Of a stretch of 64,000 nucleotides of DNA, positions 8,012 through 17,340 are shown in pieces. The translations under genes and the position numbers were made by a program. The stretch lies in NCBI RefSeq assembly GCF_034355335.1, contig NZ_CP136422.1:616001-680000 (forward strand). The letters are read 5' to 3'. Positions within the stretch are counted from its first letter, which is position 1. Each line of letters begins with the position of its first letter. The notes under the pieces are model-generated. The model saw only the letters and a list, made by a program, of their open reading frames with translations, was not told the DNA's origin and ran no database searches. The DNA is from Blautia coccoides. GTDB taxonomy: Bacteria; Bacillota; Clostridia; Lachnospirales; Lachnospiraceae.

Positions 8012-8512
8012 ATGACAGACTGTAAGCAGCTGGCGTATGAGGCAAAGCAGGGGAATAAAGAAGCCTTCGGAGAGTTATATCAAGAGGTTTATCAGGATTT
8101 GTACCATTTTGCATTATATGTATTAAAGAATCCGGAGGATGCCCAGGACGCAGTGGCGGAGACAGTGGCAGATGCCTATGCGGCTATTGGGAAGCTGAGG
8201 GACTGTGAGGCCTTTAAAGGCTGGATCTTTAAGATCTTATCCAATAAGTGCAAAAGGAAGCTGAAGGAGTATACCAGGAAAACAGAGCCGTTGTACGAAC
8301 AGGAGGGCAGTGTACAGGGAGACCTGGACCGGGATATGCAGGTACGGGAGGCATTTTTCTCTCTGAGTGATGAGGAGCGTTTCATTGTCGCTATGCAGGT
8401 TTTCGGAGGATATAAGAGTAAAGAGATCGGATCGATCTTACATAAAAATCATAATACGGTGCGCTCCCGCCTGGACAGGGCACTGAAAAAAATGGAAGTC
8501 ATATTACAGTGA
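8012..8512 (+). CDS. ECF-type RNA polymerase sigma factor
   Basis: The product has 166 residues. Sigma region 2 is seen in AFGELYQEVYQDLYHFALYV...DAQDAVAETVADAY, and region 4 in LSDEERFIVAMQVFGGYKSKEIGSIL followed by the recognition helix HNTVRSRLDRALKKM. There is no region 3, as in ECF sigma factors. A strong ribosome site (AAGGGAGGTGG) precedes the ATG. The stop overlaps the upstream edge of the leader of the beta-propeller protein at 8530, so the two are translationally linked. By analogy with sigma/anti-sigma pairs, that membrane protein could control this sigma factor, but it lacks a recognisable zinc-finger anti-sigma motif. Confidence 0.9.
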   Translation: MTDCKQLAYEAKQGNKEAFGELYQEVYQDLYHFALYVLKNPEDAQDAVAETVADAYAAIGKLRDCEAFKGWIFKILSNKCKRKLKEYTRKTEPLYEQEGSVQGDLDRDMQVREAFFSLSDEERFIVAMQVFGGYKSKEIGSILHKNHNTVRSRLDRALKKMEVILQ

Positions 8513-8529
8513 GAAGGGAGGCGAAGAAT

Positions 8530-10785
8530 ATGAAGGATGAGAATTTCAATGACAAGCAGATGCAGGAAGAGAATAAAAACCGGGAAATCATGCACAGGAT
8601 CAAAGAGTCTGCTGAGAAAGAGAAGATTCCAGAGAGCTTAAATCCGGACAATCTGGATGATCTGCTGAAACAAGGGGAAAGATCAAAAAATAAATCCGGG
8701 AAGTGGAGAGTGGCAGCAGCAGATTATGCTTTCCGCTATAGGAAGGCAGCAGCAGCGGCGGCCTGCGTGATCCTGGTGATCGCCGCAGTAAACTTTATGC
8801 CTCTTATGGACTTTAGTACAAAGAGTGACGACAAAGCCATGAGTGCACAGTCCATGGATACATCCTCTGAGCAGGCGGCAGGAGAAGCCGGAACGGAAGA
8901 CACCTCTGCTTCTGAGGCAGGTGCAGAGGAGAAGAAGGAGTCTGGGGAAACAGCAAAAGCAGATGAGGCAGAAGCCGGGAAGAAGCCGGCGGATAAGGAA
9001 GAGAAGGAAGTAAACTCAGCGGAAGGATACATATCCGGAAGCAGTTACGAAGAACTGTATGAGCAGATTTATACAGAGACAGAAAAAGCCCAGGAGGCAT
9101 GGGAACAGAAGATACAGGCAGATACCCGGGACAGCGGGGGGCGGCTTGAAAGCAGCGCTGATGCCAAAAGTGATGGGACAGCCAATGAAATGGCTGCTGC
9201 AGAAGACTCAGCAGCCGGTGGATCAGGAGGCACTGCAGGTATGAAATCCGAGTATTCATCCACGAATGTCCGTACAGAAGGTGTGGATGAAGGCGATATA
9301 GTCAAGACAGACGGCAGCTATATTTATACACTGACGCCTTCCGGTATTCTGCGCATTGTGTCGGCAGACGGAGGTGACTTGTCTGTGACAGGCCAGATTT
9401 CACTGGAGGATCTTACGGATTCCATACAGGAGATGTATGTTGACGGCAATACACTCTGCGTGGTCACCAGCGGATATGATTCCGGCCTGCGCTGGCAGGG
9501 GGATGAGACCTACATGGTGGACAGCCGGGAGTTTATACATCTGTACACATATGACATTACAGATAAGAGCAAAATAACCCTGAAGGGTACTGTGGAGCAG
9601 GACGGCGGATATTATTCCACCAGAAAAGTGGGGAATTATGTGTATCTCCTCTCACAGTTCTATCCGGCCTATAAGGAGGAAACAGACGCGGCGGAGCCAA
9701 GACTCTATGTGCCTTCCGTGAACAGTGAACTTCTGGACAGTTCGGATGTGCTCTATCCGGCTATACCGCAGAGGGAGAGCGGGCAGCTGGTGATCTCCTC
9801 CGTGAACCTGAAGGATCCGGATAAGATACAGGAGAGCAAATCTTTGATCGGGGCATCCGGCAGGTGCTATGTGAGCAAAGAGAGCATTTATATTTTCGGG
9901 GAGGATTACACAGGTGAGGAGATGCGCACCAGAATCGTGCGGTTTTCCTACAAGGACGGAGAGATACAGGCAAGGGCAGCAGGAGAAGTGAACGGGAGTA
10001 TTAACGATACATTTTCCATGGACGAATATGACGGCTGTCTGAGAGTTGTGGCTACCAGATACAAGGACGGATGGTGGGGCGGAAGCATGAGCAACAGCCT
10101 GTATGTACTGGATGATAAACTGAAAATGCTGGGCAAAGTGGAAGACCTGGCAAAAGGGGAGCAGATTTATTCCGCCAGATTTATGGGCAATACAGGTTAC
10201 TTTGTCACATACAGGCAGGTGGACCCGCTGTTTTCCGTTGACCTGACAGACCCGGCAGATCCCAAGGTACTAGGAGAACTGAAAGTGACCGGTTTTTCCG
10301 AATATCTGCACTTTTACGGGGAGAATAAGCTCCTGGGAATCGGATGGGAGACAGACCCGGATACAGGGGAACGGAAGGGATTGAAGCTCTCTATGTTCGA
10401 TATCTCGAATCCGGCGGAGGTAAAGGAGATTGACAAGATGGTGCTGAAGAATGTGGAGTTCTGTCAGGCCATGGAGGATTACAAGACAATACTCATTGAC
10501 CCGGAGGAGAATATCCTGGGATTTCCAATGGGAGTATATGATAAAACCACCTATGACCTGCAGGGCTATTACGGAGTATTTACTTACAATCCTGAGCAGG
10601 GCTTCCAAAAGCTTCTGTACCAGAGTATGAGCAAATGGATGAACGTTTCCGGTTACGGATATATGGAATTGTCCGAGGTGCGCAGCGTCTATATTGGTGA
10701 CACGTTCTATCTGTGCAGCAGTAAAGGGATCAGTGCTTTTGACAGAAAGGAAGAGTATAAAAACTGCGGAAATCTGGAGTGGTAG
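8530..10785 (+). CDS. Membrane-anchored beta-propeller protein coupled to the ECF sigma factor
   Basis: The product has 751 residues. ATG 8530 is preferred, with AGAAGGGAGG about 8 bases upstream; a GTG at 8509 would overlap the sigma gene. Residues 1-70 are charged and probably cytoplasmic. A membrane segment lies at about 73-92 (AAAAAACVILVIAAVNFMPL). Next come about 150 residues of low-complexity Glu/Ala/Ser linker. From the TNVRTEGVDEGDIVKTDG motif onwards the sequence matches the secreted beta-propeller family (PF09826-type). The topology puts the propeller outside and the N-terminus inside, as expected for a sensor or anti-sigma protein, but this role is inference. A terminator follows. 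Confidence 0.8.
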   Translation: MKDENFNDKQMQEENKNREIMHRIKESAEKEKIPESLNPDNLDDLLKQGERSKNKSGKWRVAAADYAFRYRKAAAAAACVILVIAAVNFMPLMDFSTKSDDKAMSAQSMDTSSEQAAGEAGTEDTSASEAGAEEKKESGETAKADEAEAGKKPADKEEKEVNSAEGYISGSSYEELYEQIYTETEKAQEAWEQKIQADTRDSGGRLESSADAKSDGTANEMAAAEDSAAGGSGGTAGMKSEYSSTNVRTEGVDEGDIVKTDGSYIYTLTPSGILRIVSADGGDLSVTGQISLEDLTDSIQEMYVDGNTLCVVTSGYDSGLRWQGDETYMVDSREFIHLYTYDITDKSKITLKGTVEQDGGYYSTRKVGNYVYLLSQFYPAYKEETDAAEPRLYVPSVNSELLDSSDVLYPAIPQRESGQLVISSVNLKDPDKIQESKSLIGASGRCYVSKESIYIFGEDYTGEEMRTRIVRFSYKDGEIQARAAGEVNGSINDTFSMDEYDGCLRVVATRYKDGWWGGSMSNSLYVLDDKLKMLGKVEDLAKGEQIYSARFMGNTGYFVTYRQVDPLFSVDLTDPADPKVLGELKVTGFSEYLHFYGENKLLGIGWETDPDTGERKGLKLSMFDISNPAEVKEIDKMVLKNVEFCQAMEDYKTILIDPEENILGFPMGVYDKTTYDLQGYYGVFTYNPEQGFQKLLYQSMSKWMNVSGYGYMELSEVRSVYIGDTFYLCSSKGISAFDRKEEYKNCGNLEW

Positions 10786-10834
10786 AGTGCCAAATACCCC
10801 TTGCATAGCAGGAAACAATGAGATATACTAATGT

Positions 10835-10865
10835 GGAGTGGATAAAAAATCCACTCCGCTTTTTA
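10835..10865 (+). terminator. Rho-independent terminator after the sigma/propeller operon
   Basis: GGAGTGGAT (10835-10843) and ATCCACTCC (10849-10857) form a 9-bp stem with an A5 loop, followed by GCTTTTTAT. Confidence 0.85.
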
Positions 10866-10940
10866 TAAATTGATATTTTAACGGTTCGGAAGTTTGTTTG
10901 AAGATCAACACCGGGACCGGCAGAATAAAGGAGAATAAAT

Positions 10941-12332
10941 ATGCAGCTTACAACAGTAAAAGAAATTTACAGGGACAAGGAGCAGTACCTGGACAAACAG
11001 GTGACTGTAGGCGGATGGGTAAGAAGTGTCCGTGATTCCAAGACATTCGGCTTCATTGTACTCCACGACGGAAGCTTTTTTGAGACACTTCAGGTGGTTT
11101 ACCATGACAGTATGGATAATTTCCAGGATATTAGCAAATTAAATGTAGGCGCAGCCATTGTTGTAAAAGGTACTCTGGTTGCAACACCCCAGGCAAAGCA
11201 GCCTTTTGAGATTCAGGCAGAAGAGATCACTGTGGAAGGGGATTCCGCGGCAGATTACCCGCTGCAGAAAAAACGCCACTCCATGGAATATCTGCGCACC
11301 ATTTCCCACCTTCGCCCCAGGACCAATACCTTCCAGGCAGTGTTCCGTGTGCGTTCCATGATCGCCTTTGCCATTCATCAGTTTTTCCAGGAGAGAGGAT
11401 TTGTCTACGTACACACTCCATTGATCACAGGCAGTGACTGTGAGGGTGCAGGTGAAATGTTCCGTGTTACAACGCTAGATATGGAGAACCTCCCCAGAAC
11501 ACCGGAGGGAAAAGTGGACTACAGCAAGGACTTCTTCAAGAAAGAGACCAGCCTGACCGTGAGCGGACAGCTCAATGGTGAGACCTTTGCCCAGGCATTC
11601 CGCAATATTTATACCTTCGGACCTACTTTCCGTGCAGAAAATTCCAACACCACACGCCATGCCGCTGAATTCTGGATGATCGAACCGGAGATGGCATTTG
11701 CAGACCTGGATGACAATATGGCTCTGGCTGAATCCATGCTGAAATATATTATCCAGTATGTGCTGGAGAATGCACCTGAGGAGATGGCCTTCTTCAATTC
11801 TTTTGTTGATAAGGGGCTTTTGGATCGTCTGAAACATGTGCTGAATTCTGAATTCGGACATGTCACTTATACAGAGGCTGTTGAGATCCTGGAGAAAGTC
11901 AACGACAAGTTTGAGTACAAGGTGTTCTGGGGCTGTGATCTGCAGACAGAACATGAGCGTTACCTGACTGAGCAGGTGTACAAACGCCCTGTATTTGTCA
12001 CAGACTATCCAAAAGAGATCAAAGCCTTCTATATGAAACAAAACGATGACAACAAGACAGTAGCAGCTATGGACTGTCTGGTTCCCGGAATCGGTGAGAT
12101 CATCGGCGGAAGTCAGAGGGAAGATTCCTATGACAAGCTGAAAGCCCGTATGGCAGAGTTGGATCTGAATGAGGAGGACTATGATTTCTATCTGGATCTG
12201 CGCAAGTACGGTTCCACCCGCCATTCAGGGTTCGGTCTGGGATTCGAGCGCTGCGTCATGTACCTGACAGGTATGCAGAACATTCGCGACGTACTTCCGT
12301 TCCCGAGAACTGTAAATAACTGCGAATTATAA
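10941..12332 (+). CDS. asnS: Asparaginyl-tRNA synthetase
   Basis: The product has 463 residues and charges tRNA-Asn with asparagine. The N-terminal OB-fold anticodon-binding domain is seen in [20 protein letters not shown]. Class II catalytic motifs follow: motif 2 around [21 protein letters not shown], and motif 3 near the end in [22 protein letters not shown]. The Asn-type C-terminal [11 protein letters not shown] ending supports AsnRS over AspRS. The length is normal for the family. The leader (10866-10940) has a clear AAAGGAG site but no T-box signature, so T-box control is not supported. Confidence 0.97.
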   Translation: MQLTTVKEIYRDKEQYLDKQVTVGGWVRSVRDSKTFGFIVLHDGSFFETLQVVYHDSMDNFQDISKLNVGAAIVVKGTLVATPQAKQPFEIQAEEITVEGDSAADYPLQKKRHSMEYLRTISHLRPRTNTFQAVFRVRSMIAFAIHQFFQERGFVYVHTPLITGSDCEGAGEMFRVTTLDMENLPRTPEGKVDYSKDFFKKETSLTVSGQLNGETFAQAFRNIYTFGPTFRAENSNTTRHAAEFWMIEPEMAFADLDDNMALAESMLKYIIQYVLENAPEEMAFFNSFVDKGLLDRLKHVLNSEFGHVTYTEAVEILEKVNDKFEYKVFWGCDLQTEHERYLTEQVYKRPVFVTDYPKEIKAFYMKQNDDNKTVAAMDCLVPGIGEIIGGSQREDSYDKLKARMAELDLNEEDYDFYLDLRKYGSTRHSGFGLGFERCVMYLTGMQNIRDVLPFPRTVNNCEL

Positions 12333-12344
12333 TTTGTTTTTTAT

Positions 12345-12369
12345 GGTCTGTACAGGAAAGGTACAGACC
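12345..12369 (+). terminator. Possible weak terminator hairpin after asnS
   Basis: GGTCTGTAC and GTACAGACC form a stem with a 7-base loop, followed by TGCTGTTTAT. The T-tract is poor, so this may be a partial terminator allowing read-through into the nuclease pair. Confidence 0.4.
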
Positions 12370-12395
12370 TGCTGTTTATCATAAAAGGAGAACTT

Positions 12396-13451
12396 ATGAA
12401 ATTTTTTCATGCCGCTGACATACATCTGGGCGCAGAACCTGACAAGGGTTTTCCCTGGAGTAAAGAAAGAGGCCAGGAAATATGGGACAGTTTCCGAAGA
12501 TTGATAAGACAGGCCGGCGAAGAAAAAGCCGGCCTGTTTCTGATTGCAGGGGATTTGTTTCACCGGCAGCCTCTGATGAAAGAATTGAAGGAAGTAAATT
12601 ATCTGTTTTCTACCATACCGGATACAAAAGTTGTGCTCATAGCAGGCAACCATGACTATCTGAAACGGGAATCCTATTATCTGCGGTTTCCCTGGGCAGA
12701 GAATGTGTTCTGCCTGTGGGGAGATCAGGAACCCTGTGTGGAATTCCCGGATTTGGGTACAGCAGTTTACGGTATAAGCTATGACAGAAAAGAAATCACG
12801 GATCCCTTATATCACCACATCAGGCCCCAGAGGCGTCAGCCGTTGGAAATCCTGCTTGCACATGGGGGAGACAGAACACATATACCATTTGACAGATCCG
12901 TACTGGAGCAGGCCGGATTTTCTTATGTTGCCCTGGGACATATCCACAAACCGGAGACCCTGGTAAAAGATAAAATAGCCTATGCCGGGGCACTGGAGCC
13001 TATAGATAAAAATGATCTGGGGCCTCACGGTTATATAAAAGGCGTCTGGGTCAATGGGGCAATCAGGACGGAATTCATTCCGGCAGCCAGCCGCTCTTAT
13101 ATCCTGCTGTCCGTAAAGGTAAAGGAGAGTACCACACAGTTTTCTCTTGAACAGGCCCTTGCCAGGCTCATGGAGGAAAAGGGCGGGAAAAATCTGTACC
13201 GGATCCTTATAAAGGGCGAACACGCAATGGGGATAGAGTTTGATACAGAACGGATCATGAAGCTTGGAAATGTTCGTGAAGTGATCGATCAGAGTCATAC
13301 AGTCTATGACAAGGAGTCTTTGATGCGCCGATACAGGGGCAGTCTCATAGAGACCTATGTAAAGCGGTTTAGCGGTGAAGAACTATCAGCCAGGGAAGAA
13401 AAGGCCTTTGCGTATGGCATAGAGGCTCTGATGGCTTCAAGGGAGGAATAA
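12396..13451 (+). CDS. Calcineurin-like DNA repair exonuclease subunit (SbcD/YhaO type)
   Basis: The product has 351 residues. The full set of metallophosphoesterase motifs is visible: AADIHLG (DxH), IAGDLFHRQ (GD), LIAGNHDYL (GNHD), a later LLAHGG, and VALGHIHKPE (GHxH). These bind the two metal ions of Mre11/SbcD nucleases. The C-terminal 100 residues form a cap-like region. The next gene, 7 bases downstream, encodes the matching SMC-like ATPase, so the two likely form a nuclease complex acting on DNA ends. The B. subtilis YhaO/YhaN pair is the closest known arrangement. Confidence 0.92.
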   Translation: MKFFHAADIHLGAEPDKGFPWSKERGQEIWDSFRRLIRQAGEEKAGLFLIAGDLFHRQPLMKELKEVNYLFSTIPDTKVVLIAGNHDYLKRESYYLRFPWAENVFCLWGDQEPCVEFPDLGTAVYGISYDRKEITDPLYHHIRPQRRQPLEILLAHGGDRTHIPFDRSVLEQAGFSYVALGHIHKPETLVKDKIAYAGALEPIDKNDLGPHGYIKGVWVNGAIRTEFIPAASRSYILLSVKVKESTTQFSLEQALARLMEEKGGKNLYRILIKGEHAMGIEFDTERIMKLGNVREVIDQSHTVYDKESLMRRYRGSLIETYVKRFSGEELSAREEKAFAYGIEALMASREE

Positions 13452-13458
13452 GCGCTCT

Positions 13459-15084
13459 ATGGTGATTCGGGAACTAATATTAAAAAATTTTGGGAAATTT
13501 CAGAACCGTTCTGTCCGGCTGGATGAGGGGATCAATATTATATACGGGGAAAATGAAAGCGGAAAGAGCACGCTCCATGCTTTCATTCAGTGCATATTAT
13601 TCGGTCTGAAAAAGATGAGGGGACGGGCATCCAGGACGGATACCTATACCCGATATACCCCTTGGGACAATCCTTCCTGGTATGAGGGTACAATACGCTT
13701 TTCCTGCGGGGAAAAAGATTTCAGGCTGGAGAGAGATTTCAGAAGAGGGGAAGAAGGGACAAAGCTGGTCTGTGAAAGTGACGGGGAGCTATTGTCTGTA
13801 GCGGACGGCGATTTGGAGATGCTGCTGGGGGGAATAAGCGAGGCAGTGTATGAAAATACAGTGTCCATAGGACAGATGAAGAGCCGTACCGGGGATGCCC
13901 TGCTTTTGGAGCTGAGGAATTATCTGAGCAGCTATCAGGAGAGCGGAGACGGAAAGCTGAATGTGGACAAGGCACTTTTGCTTCTGAAGGAAAAAAAGAA
14001 AGAATGGCTGAACCGCATGCAGTTGAGGATACAGCAGCAGGAAGCGGAGGAGAAGAAGATAAAGTTTGAAATTGCCTATCTTGAGCAGGAGACAGAAGAG
14101 CTGGAACAGAAGCTTTTAGAGGAGAAAAAGAGGGAAAAGGAAAGACTGGAAGAACAGAAACAGGAGGAACGGAAACAGGAAGAACGGAAACGGGAAGAAA
14201 CCCAGCGGGAAAAAGTTAGAAGGTCTGCCCGGGACAGAAGAAAAGCCGGGGAAAAGCTGAACTGGCGAAAGGTGATCCCGGCTGTCCTTCTGGTGGATTT
14301 TACTGTATGGGTAATTCTCTTCTGTACAGCCGGATGGAAAACCGCCTGCATATCTGCCGCATGCATACTCACAGCAGCCGTTTTATCCATGGTATACGTA
14401 TACACAAAAACTGTGTCAAAGAGATCAGGGACGGAAGAGGAGACAGAGGATACCGGACGGGCTGACCAGGATCATACTTCCGGCAATATCGGGGAAAAAA
14501 ATGTGATGGGTGCCAGTATCCGTCTGCTCACAGCCCAGATTCAGGAAAAAAGGACCAGGATGTCCAATCTGCAGGAGGAGCTTTCAGAGCTGCAGATGCG
14601 GGGAAGTTCGGAGCATGGAGAGATGGAGGAGATACGCAGTATAGAGCTTGCGGCAGAGACCATAGAGAGCCTGTCTGTATCGGCACAGGAATCTGTGGGA
14701 GAAGCATTAAAGAACCGTATCTCAGAGATTTTCTGTACCATGACAAGGGGAAAATACAAGAAAGTTTCGATAGATGAAGAACTGAAGATCGATCTGTTCA
14801 CAGAAACGCGCCATGTGCCGCTTTTCATGGCAAGCCAGGGAACTATAGAACAGGTATATCTGGCGCTGCGCATTGCGGTGGGAGATATCTTCTGCGGCGA
14901 TGAGCCTATGCCGCTGCTTTTGGATGAGGTCTTTGCCATGTATGATGAAGAGCGCATGACAGAGACTCTTCGGTGGCTGTACAAAGAGAAGGAGCAGATC
15001 ATTATTTTTACCTGTAACAGGAGGGAGGCCGAGGCTCTCAAGAGGGCAGGCATTCCTTATAACATGGTGTATCTGCAGCCGTAA
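13459..15084 (+). CDS. Short SbcC/YhaN-like ATPase with internal membrane segments
   Basis: The product has 541 residues. Walker A is at about 31-41 (IYGENESGKSTLHAF). A glutamate-rich coiled coil (about 185-265) is followed by two hydrophobic helices (about 273-318). A second, short coiled coil lies near 360-390. The C-terminal lobe carries the Walker B/D-loop region MPLLLDEVFAMYDEERM. YhaN-type proteins are usually near 900-1000 residues, so the coiled-coil arms here are much shorter. The membrane helices would tether the nuclease complex to the membrane. It is co-transcribed with the SbcD-like gene upstream. It is complete, with no frameshift visible. Confidence 0.85.
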   Translation: MVIRELILKNFGKFQNRSVRLDEGINIIYGENESGKSTLHAFIQCILFGLKKMRGRASRTDTYTRYTPWDNPSWYEGTIRFSCGEKDFRLERDFRRGEEGTKLVCESDGELLSVADGDLEMLLGGISEAVYENTVSIGQMKSRTGDALLLELRNYLSSYQESGDGKLNVDKALLLLKEKKKEWLNRMQLRIQQQEAEEKKIKFEIAYLEQETEELEQKLLEEKKREKERLEEQKQEERKQEERKREETQREKVRRSARDRRKAGEKLNWRKVIPAVLLVDFTVWVILFCTAGWKTACISAACILTAAVLSMVYVYTKTVSKRSGTEEETEDTGRADQDHTSGNIGEKNVMGASIRLLTAQIQEKRTRMSNLQEELSELQMRGSSEHGEMEEIRSIELAAETIESLSVSAQESVGEALKNRISEIFCTMTRGKYKKVSIDEELKIDLFTETRHVPLFMASQGTIEQVYLALRIAVGDIFCGDEPMPLLLDEVFAMYDEERMTETLRWLYKEKEQIIIFTCNRREAEALKRAGIPYNMVYLQP

Positions 15085-15147
15085 AGAAGGAAAATATTGC
15101 AAATATAAGTAAAAAATTTACCATATTTTTAAATTGAATGGAACTAA

Positions 15148-15176
15148 TTGACTTATTTTCATGACAATTCTATAAT
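15148..15176 (+). promoter_or_regulatory. Near-consensus sigma-A promoter of the carbohydrate locus
   Basis: TTGACT (15148-15153), a 17-base spacer and TATAAT (15171-15176). This rules out the TTG at 15148 as a translation start, because it is the -35 box, and it supports ATG 15220 for the hydrolase. Confidence 0.85.
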
Positions 15177-15219
15177 CAAGAAAAGATACCGAAAGCTAAT
15201 GAACGCAAAGGAGAAGTGT

Positions 15220-17223
15220 ATGGAGAAAAAAGGAATTCCCTTTCGGCAGATACATCTTGATTTTCATACGTCCCCGTTGATAGGGGATATCGGGGCAGAG
15301 TTTGACGCAGAGGAATTTGCGGATACCTTAAAAAAGGCCCATGTTAATTCCATCAATCTGTTTACAAAATGCCATCATGGAATGTTTTATTATCCCACTG
15401 CAATAGGCACCATGCATCCGGGGCTTACATTCGACCTATTCGGTGCGCAGATGCAGGCCTGCCGGGAGCATGAGATCCGGGCACTGGCCTACACCTGCGT
15501 GTCATGGAACGAGGACTGGGCTGCCCGGCACCCGGAATGGCTTATGGTGAACGCAGAAGGGATATGGGGGAACAAAAAACCTTTTGACAGTTCTTATTAT
15601 TCCTGGAAATGTATCTGCTATAACAACAAGGATTACCGGGAGATCTTAAAGGCAGAAATGAAAGAAGTATATGACAGGTATCATCCGGACGGATTCTGGA
15701 TCGATATTGTACAGGGCAGGGGATGTGTATGTACCACCTGTTCCGGTGACATGAAGGCACTGGGACTGGACCCTGAGAACGCAACAGATGTACGGCGTTT
15801 TGACAAGATATCAGAGACACGATTTTGTGAGGAGTTTTACCGTTATTTAAAATCCCTGGATGGGGACCTTGAAATATATTTCAACTCGTTTCCCTATGAA
15901 CTGGATGACGGTTCTGATACCCTTTGTTCCTCCATTGAAAAAAGAAAATACTTTGATTTTCTGGATATTGAGTCCCTTCCAAGTGAACAGTGGGGATATA
16001 CGCATTTTCCTGTGGCAGCAAATTATCTGAATAAATATGAGAAAGACATCTGCATGATGAACGGGAAGTTTCACACTGCCTGGGGAGATTTTGGATCTCT
16101 GCGCCATGAAAATGCCCTGGAGTATGAATGCTTCCGGGCGATTGCCAATGGGGCAAGGGTATGTGTGGGTGACCAGATGCACCCCTGCGGAAAGCTGGAT
16201 CTTACGGTGTATGAACGGATTGGCAAAGTTTTTGAACAGATAGAAGGTATGGAGCCGTGGCTGTACGATACAAAAAAAGTCAGAGAGACTGCCGTACTGA
16301 TTCCAACCGGGGCGGGGACAGAGGACCCTTCTTTGGGGGGAATGAGCGAGGAGGGAGTATACCGCGTACTCTCAGAACTGCATATTCCTTTTGATTTTGT
16401 CAATAAAGAGGATTCCCTTGCAGATTACAGGCTTCTGATCTTACCGGACCACGCAGAGCTGGACGGGCAGTATGCCGAAACCATAGAGGCATTTTTAAAA
16501 CAGGGAGGAAAGCTTCTTGTGTCCGGTACATCAGGGTTAAAGGACGGAAGATCCATGATACCCGGCATGCCCTTGAAGCATTTGGGCAGAAGTGAATACG
16601 ATGTGCGGTATTTGAGGATGAGGGACAGCGGGATATTCCCAAAAGTCCCGAAGACGGACCATGTCCTGTATGAAGCCGGGGAGCAGATAATGGGAGAGGG
16701 AACTGTGCTGGCAGAGATCATAAATCCGTATTTTTCCCGTACATATGAGCATTTTTGTTCCCATAGACAGACACCGCCCAAAAGAGAGAGCCAAGGGGAG
16801 CCGGCCATTCTGGAGACAAAAGCAGGCATCTATATGGCATTTCCTGTTTTCCGTATGTATACGGACAGCGGTTATACAGTCTATAGGGATCTGGTAGAGG
16901 GGTGCATCCGGCGACTTCTGGATAGGCCGTTGATCGAGACAGATCTGCCTGCCATTACAGAGCTGAACCTCAGACGCCAGGGGCAGGATTTCATCCTTCA
17001 TATGCTGAATTATGTGGTGACAGGCAAAGCAAAGAAGCTGGATACCGTAGAAGAAAAATATATGGTAAAGGATAAATTTGTCAGGATCAGGACAGGGTAT
17101 AGCCCTGCGGGTGTTGTGAGACTGCCGTCTCGGGAATCGGTAAAATTTCATTACGAGAATGGATATACAGATATGGAGATTGATCATTCCGGCGGGTATG
17201 AGGCATTTCTAATTAAACAATAG
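15220..17223 (+). CDS. Glycoside hydrolase, GHL6/beta-galactosidase-trimerisation type
   Basis: The product has 667 residues. ATG 15220 has AAAGGAGAAG 5 bases upstream. The N-terminal two thirds look like a TIM-barrel hydrolase: IHLDFHTSPLIGDIG, NSINLFTKCHHGMFYYPT, then YHPDGFWIDIVQGRGC, where the Asp-Ile-Val region is at the usual catalytic strand. Residues about 370-560 resemble the class I amidotransferase-like trimerisation domain found in GH42-type beta-galactosidases (LILPDHAELDGQ, FLKQGGKLLVSG). There is no signal peptide, so it is cytoplasmic and would act on sugars brought in by the ABC transporter encoded downstream. The substrate is not deducible; fucosidase- or galactosidase-like activity is possible. 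Confidence 0.7.
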   Translation: MEKKGIPFRQIHLDFHTSPLIGDIGAEFDAEEFADTLKKAHVNSINLFTKCHHGMFYYPTAIGTMHPGLTFDLFGAQMQACREHEIRALAYTCVSWNEDWAARHPEWLMVNAEGIWGNKKPFDSSYYSWKCICYNNKDYREILKAEMKEVYDRYHPDGFWIDIVQGRGCVCTTCSGDMKALGLDPENATDVRRFDKISETRFCEEFYRYLKSLDGDLEIYFNSFPYELDDGSDTLCSSIEKRKYFDFLDIESLPSEQWGYTHFPVAANYLNKYEKDICMMNGKFHTAWGDFGSLRHENALEYECFRAIANGARVCVGDQMHPCGKLDLTVYERIGKVFEQIEGMEPWLYDTKKVRETAVLIPTGAGTEDPSLGGMSEEGVYRVLSELHIPFDFVNKEDSLADYRLLILPDHAELDGQYAETIEAFLKQGGKLLVSGTSGLKDGRSMIPGMPLKHLGRSEYDVRYLRMRDSGIFPKVPKTDHVLYEAGEQIMGEGTVLAEIINPYFSRTYEHFCSHRQTPPKRESQGEPAILETKAGIYMAFPVFRMYTDSGYTVYRDLVEGCIRRLLDRPLIETDLPAITELNLRRQGQDFILHMLNYVVTGKAKKLDTVEEKYMVKDKFVRIRTGYSPAGVVRLPSRESVKFHYENGYTDMEIDHSGGYEAFLIKQ

Positions 17224-17227
17224 CAGG

Positions 17228-17312
17228 AAACAGCGTTTTGTGTTGCACAGTGTGGAGTCATCCTTGAGCAGAAGGTGATTTTTACGGGCTTCACCAAACG
17301 CTGTTTTGTTTT
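17228..17312 (+). terminator. Long-loop hairpin with T-tract between hydrolase and histidine kinase
   Basis: AAACAGCGTTTTGTG (17228-17242) pairs with CACCAAACGCTGTTT (17292-17306), 14 pairs with one mismatch, around a 49-base loop; TTTTGTTTTT follows. The long loop is unusual for a simple terminator. It may be a partial terminator or attenuator that sets the ratio of enzyme to sensor. Confidence 0.55.
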
Positions 17313-17340
17313 TATGGATAAATATGGGAGAGGGTTAAGG

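Noticed and set aside
10866..10940. T-box riboswitch upstream of asnS
   Set aside because: The leader is too short and lacks the T-box consensus and an antiterminator. The preceding hairpin terminates the propeller operon.
15148..15219. Longer N-terminus of the glycoside hydrolase starting at TTG 15148
   Set aside because: The TTG is the -35 box of a near-consensus promoter whose -10 lies at 15171-15176, and ATG 15220 has a proper ribosome site.
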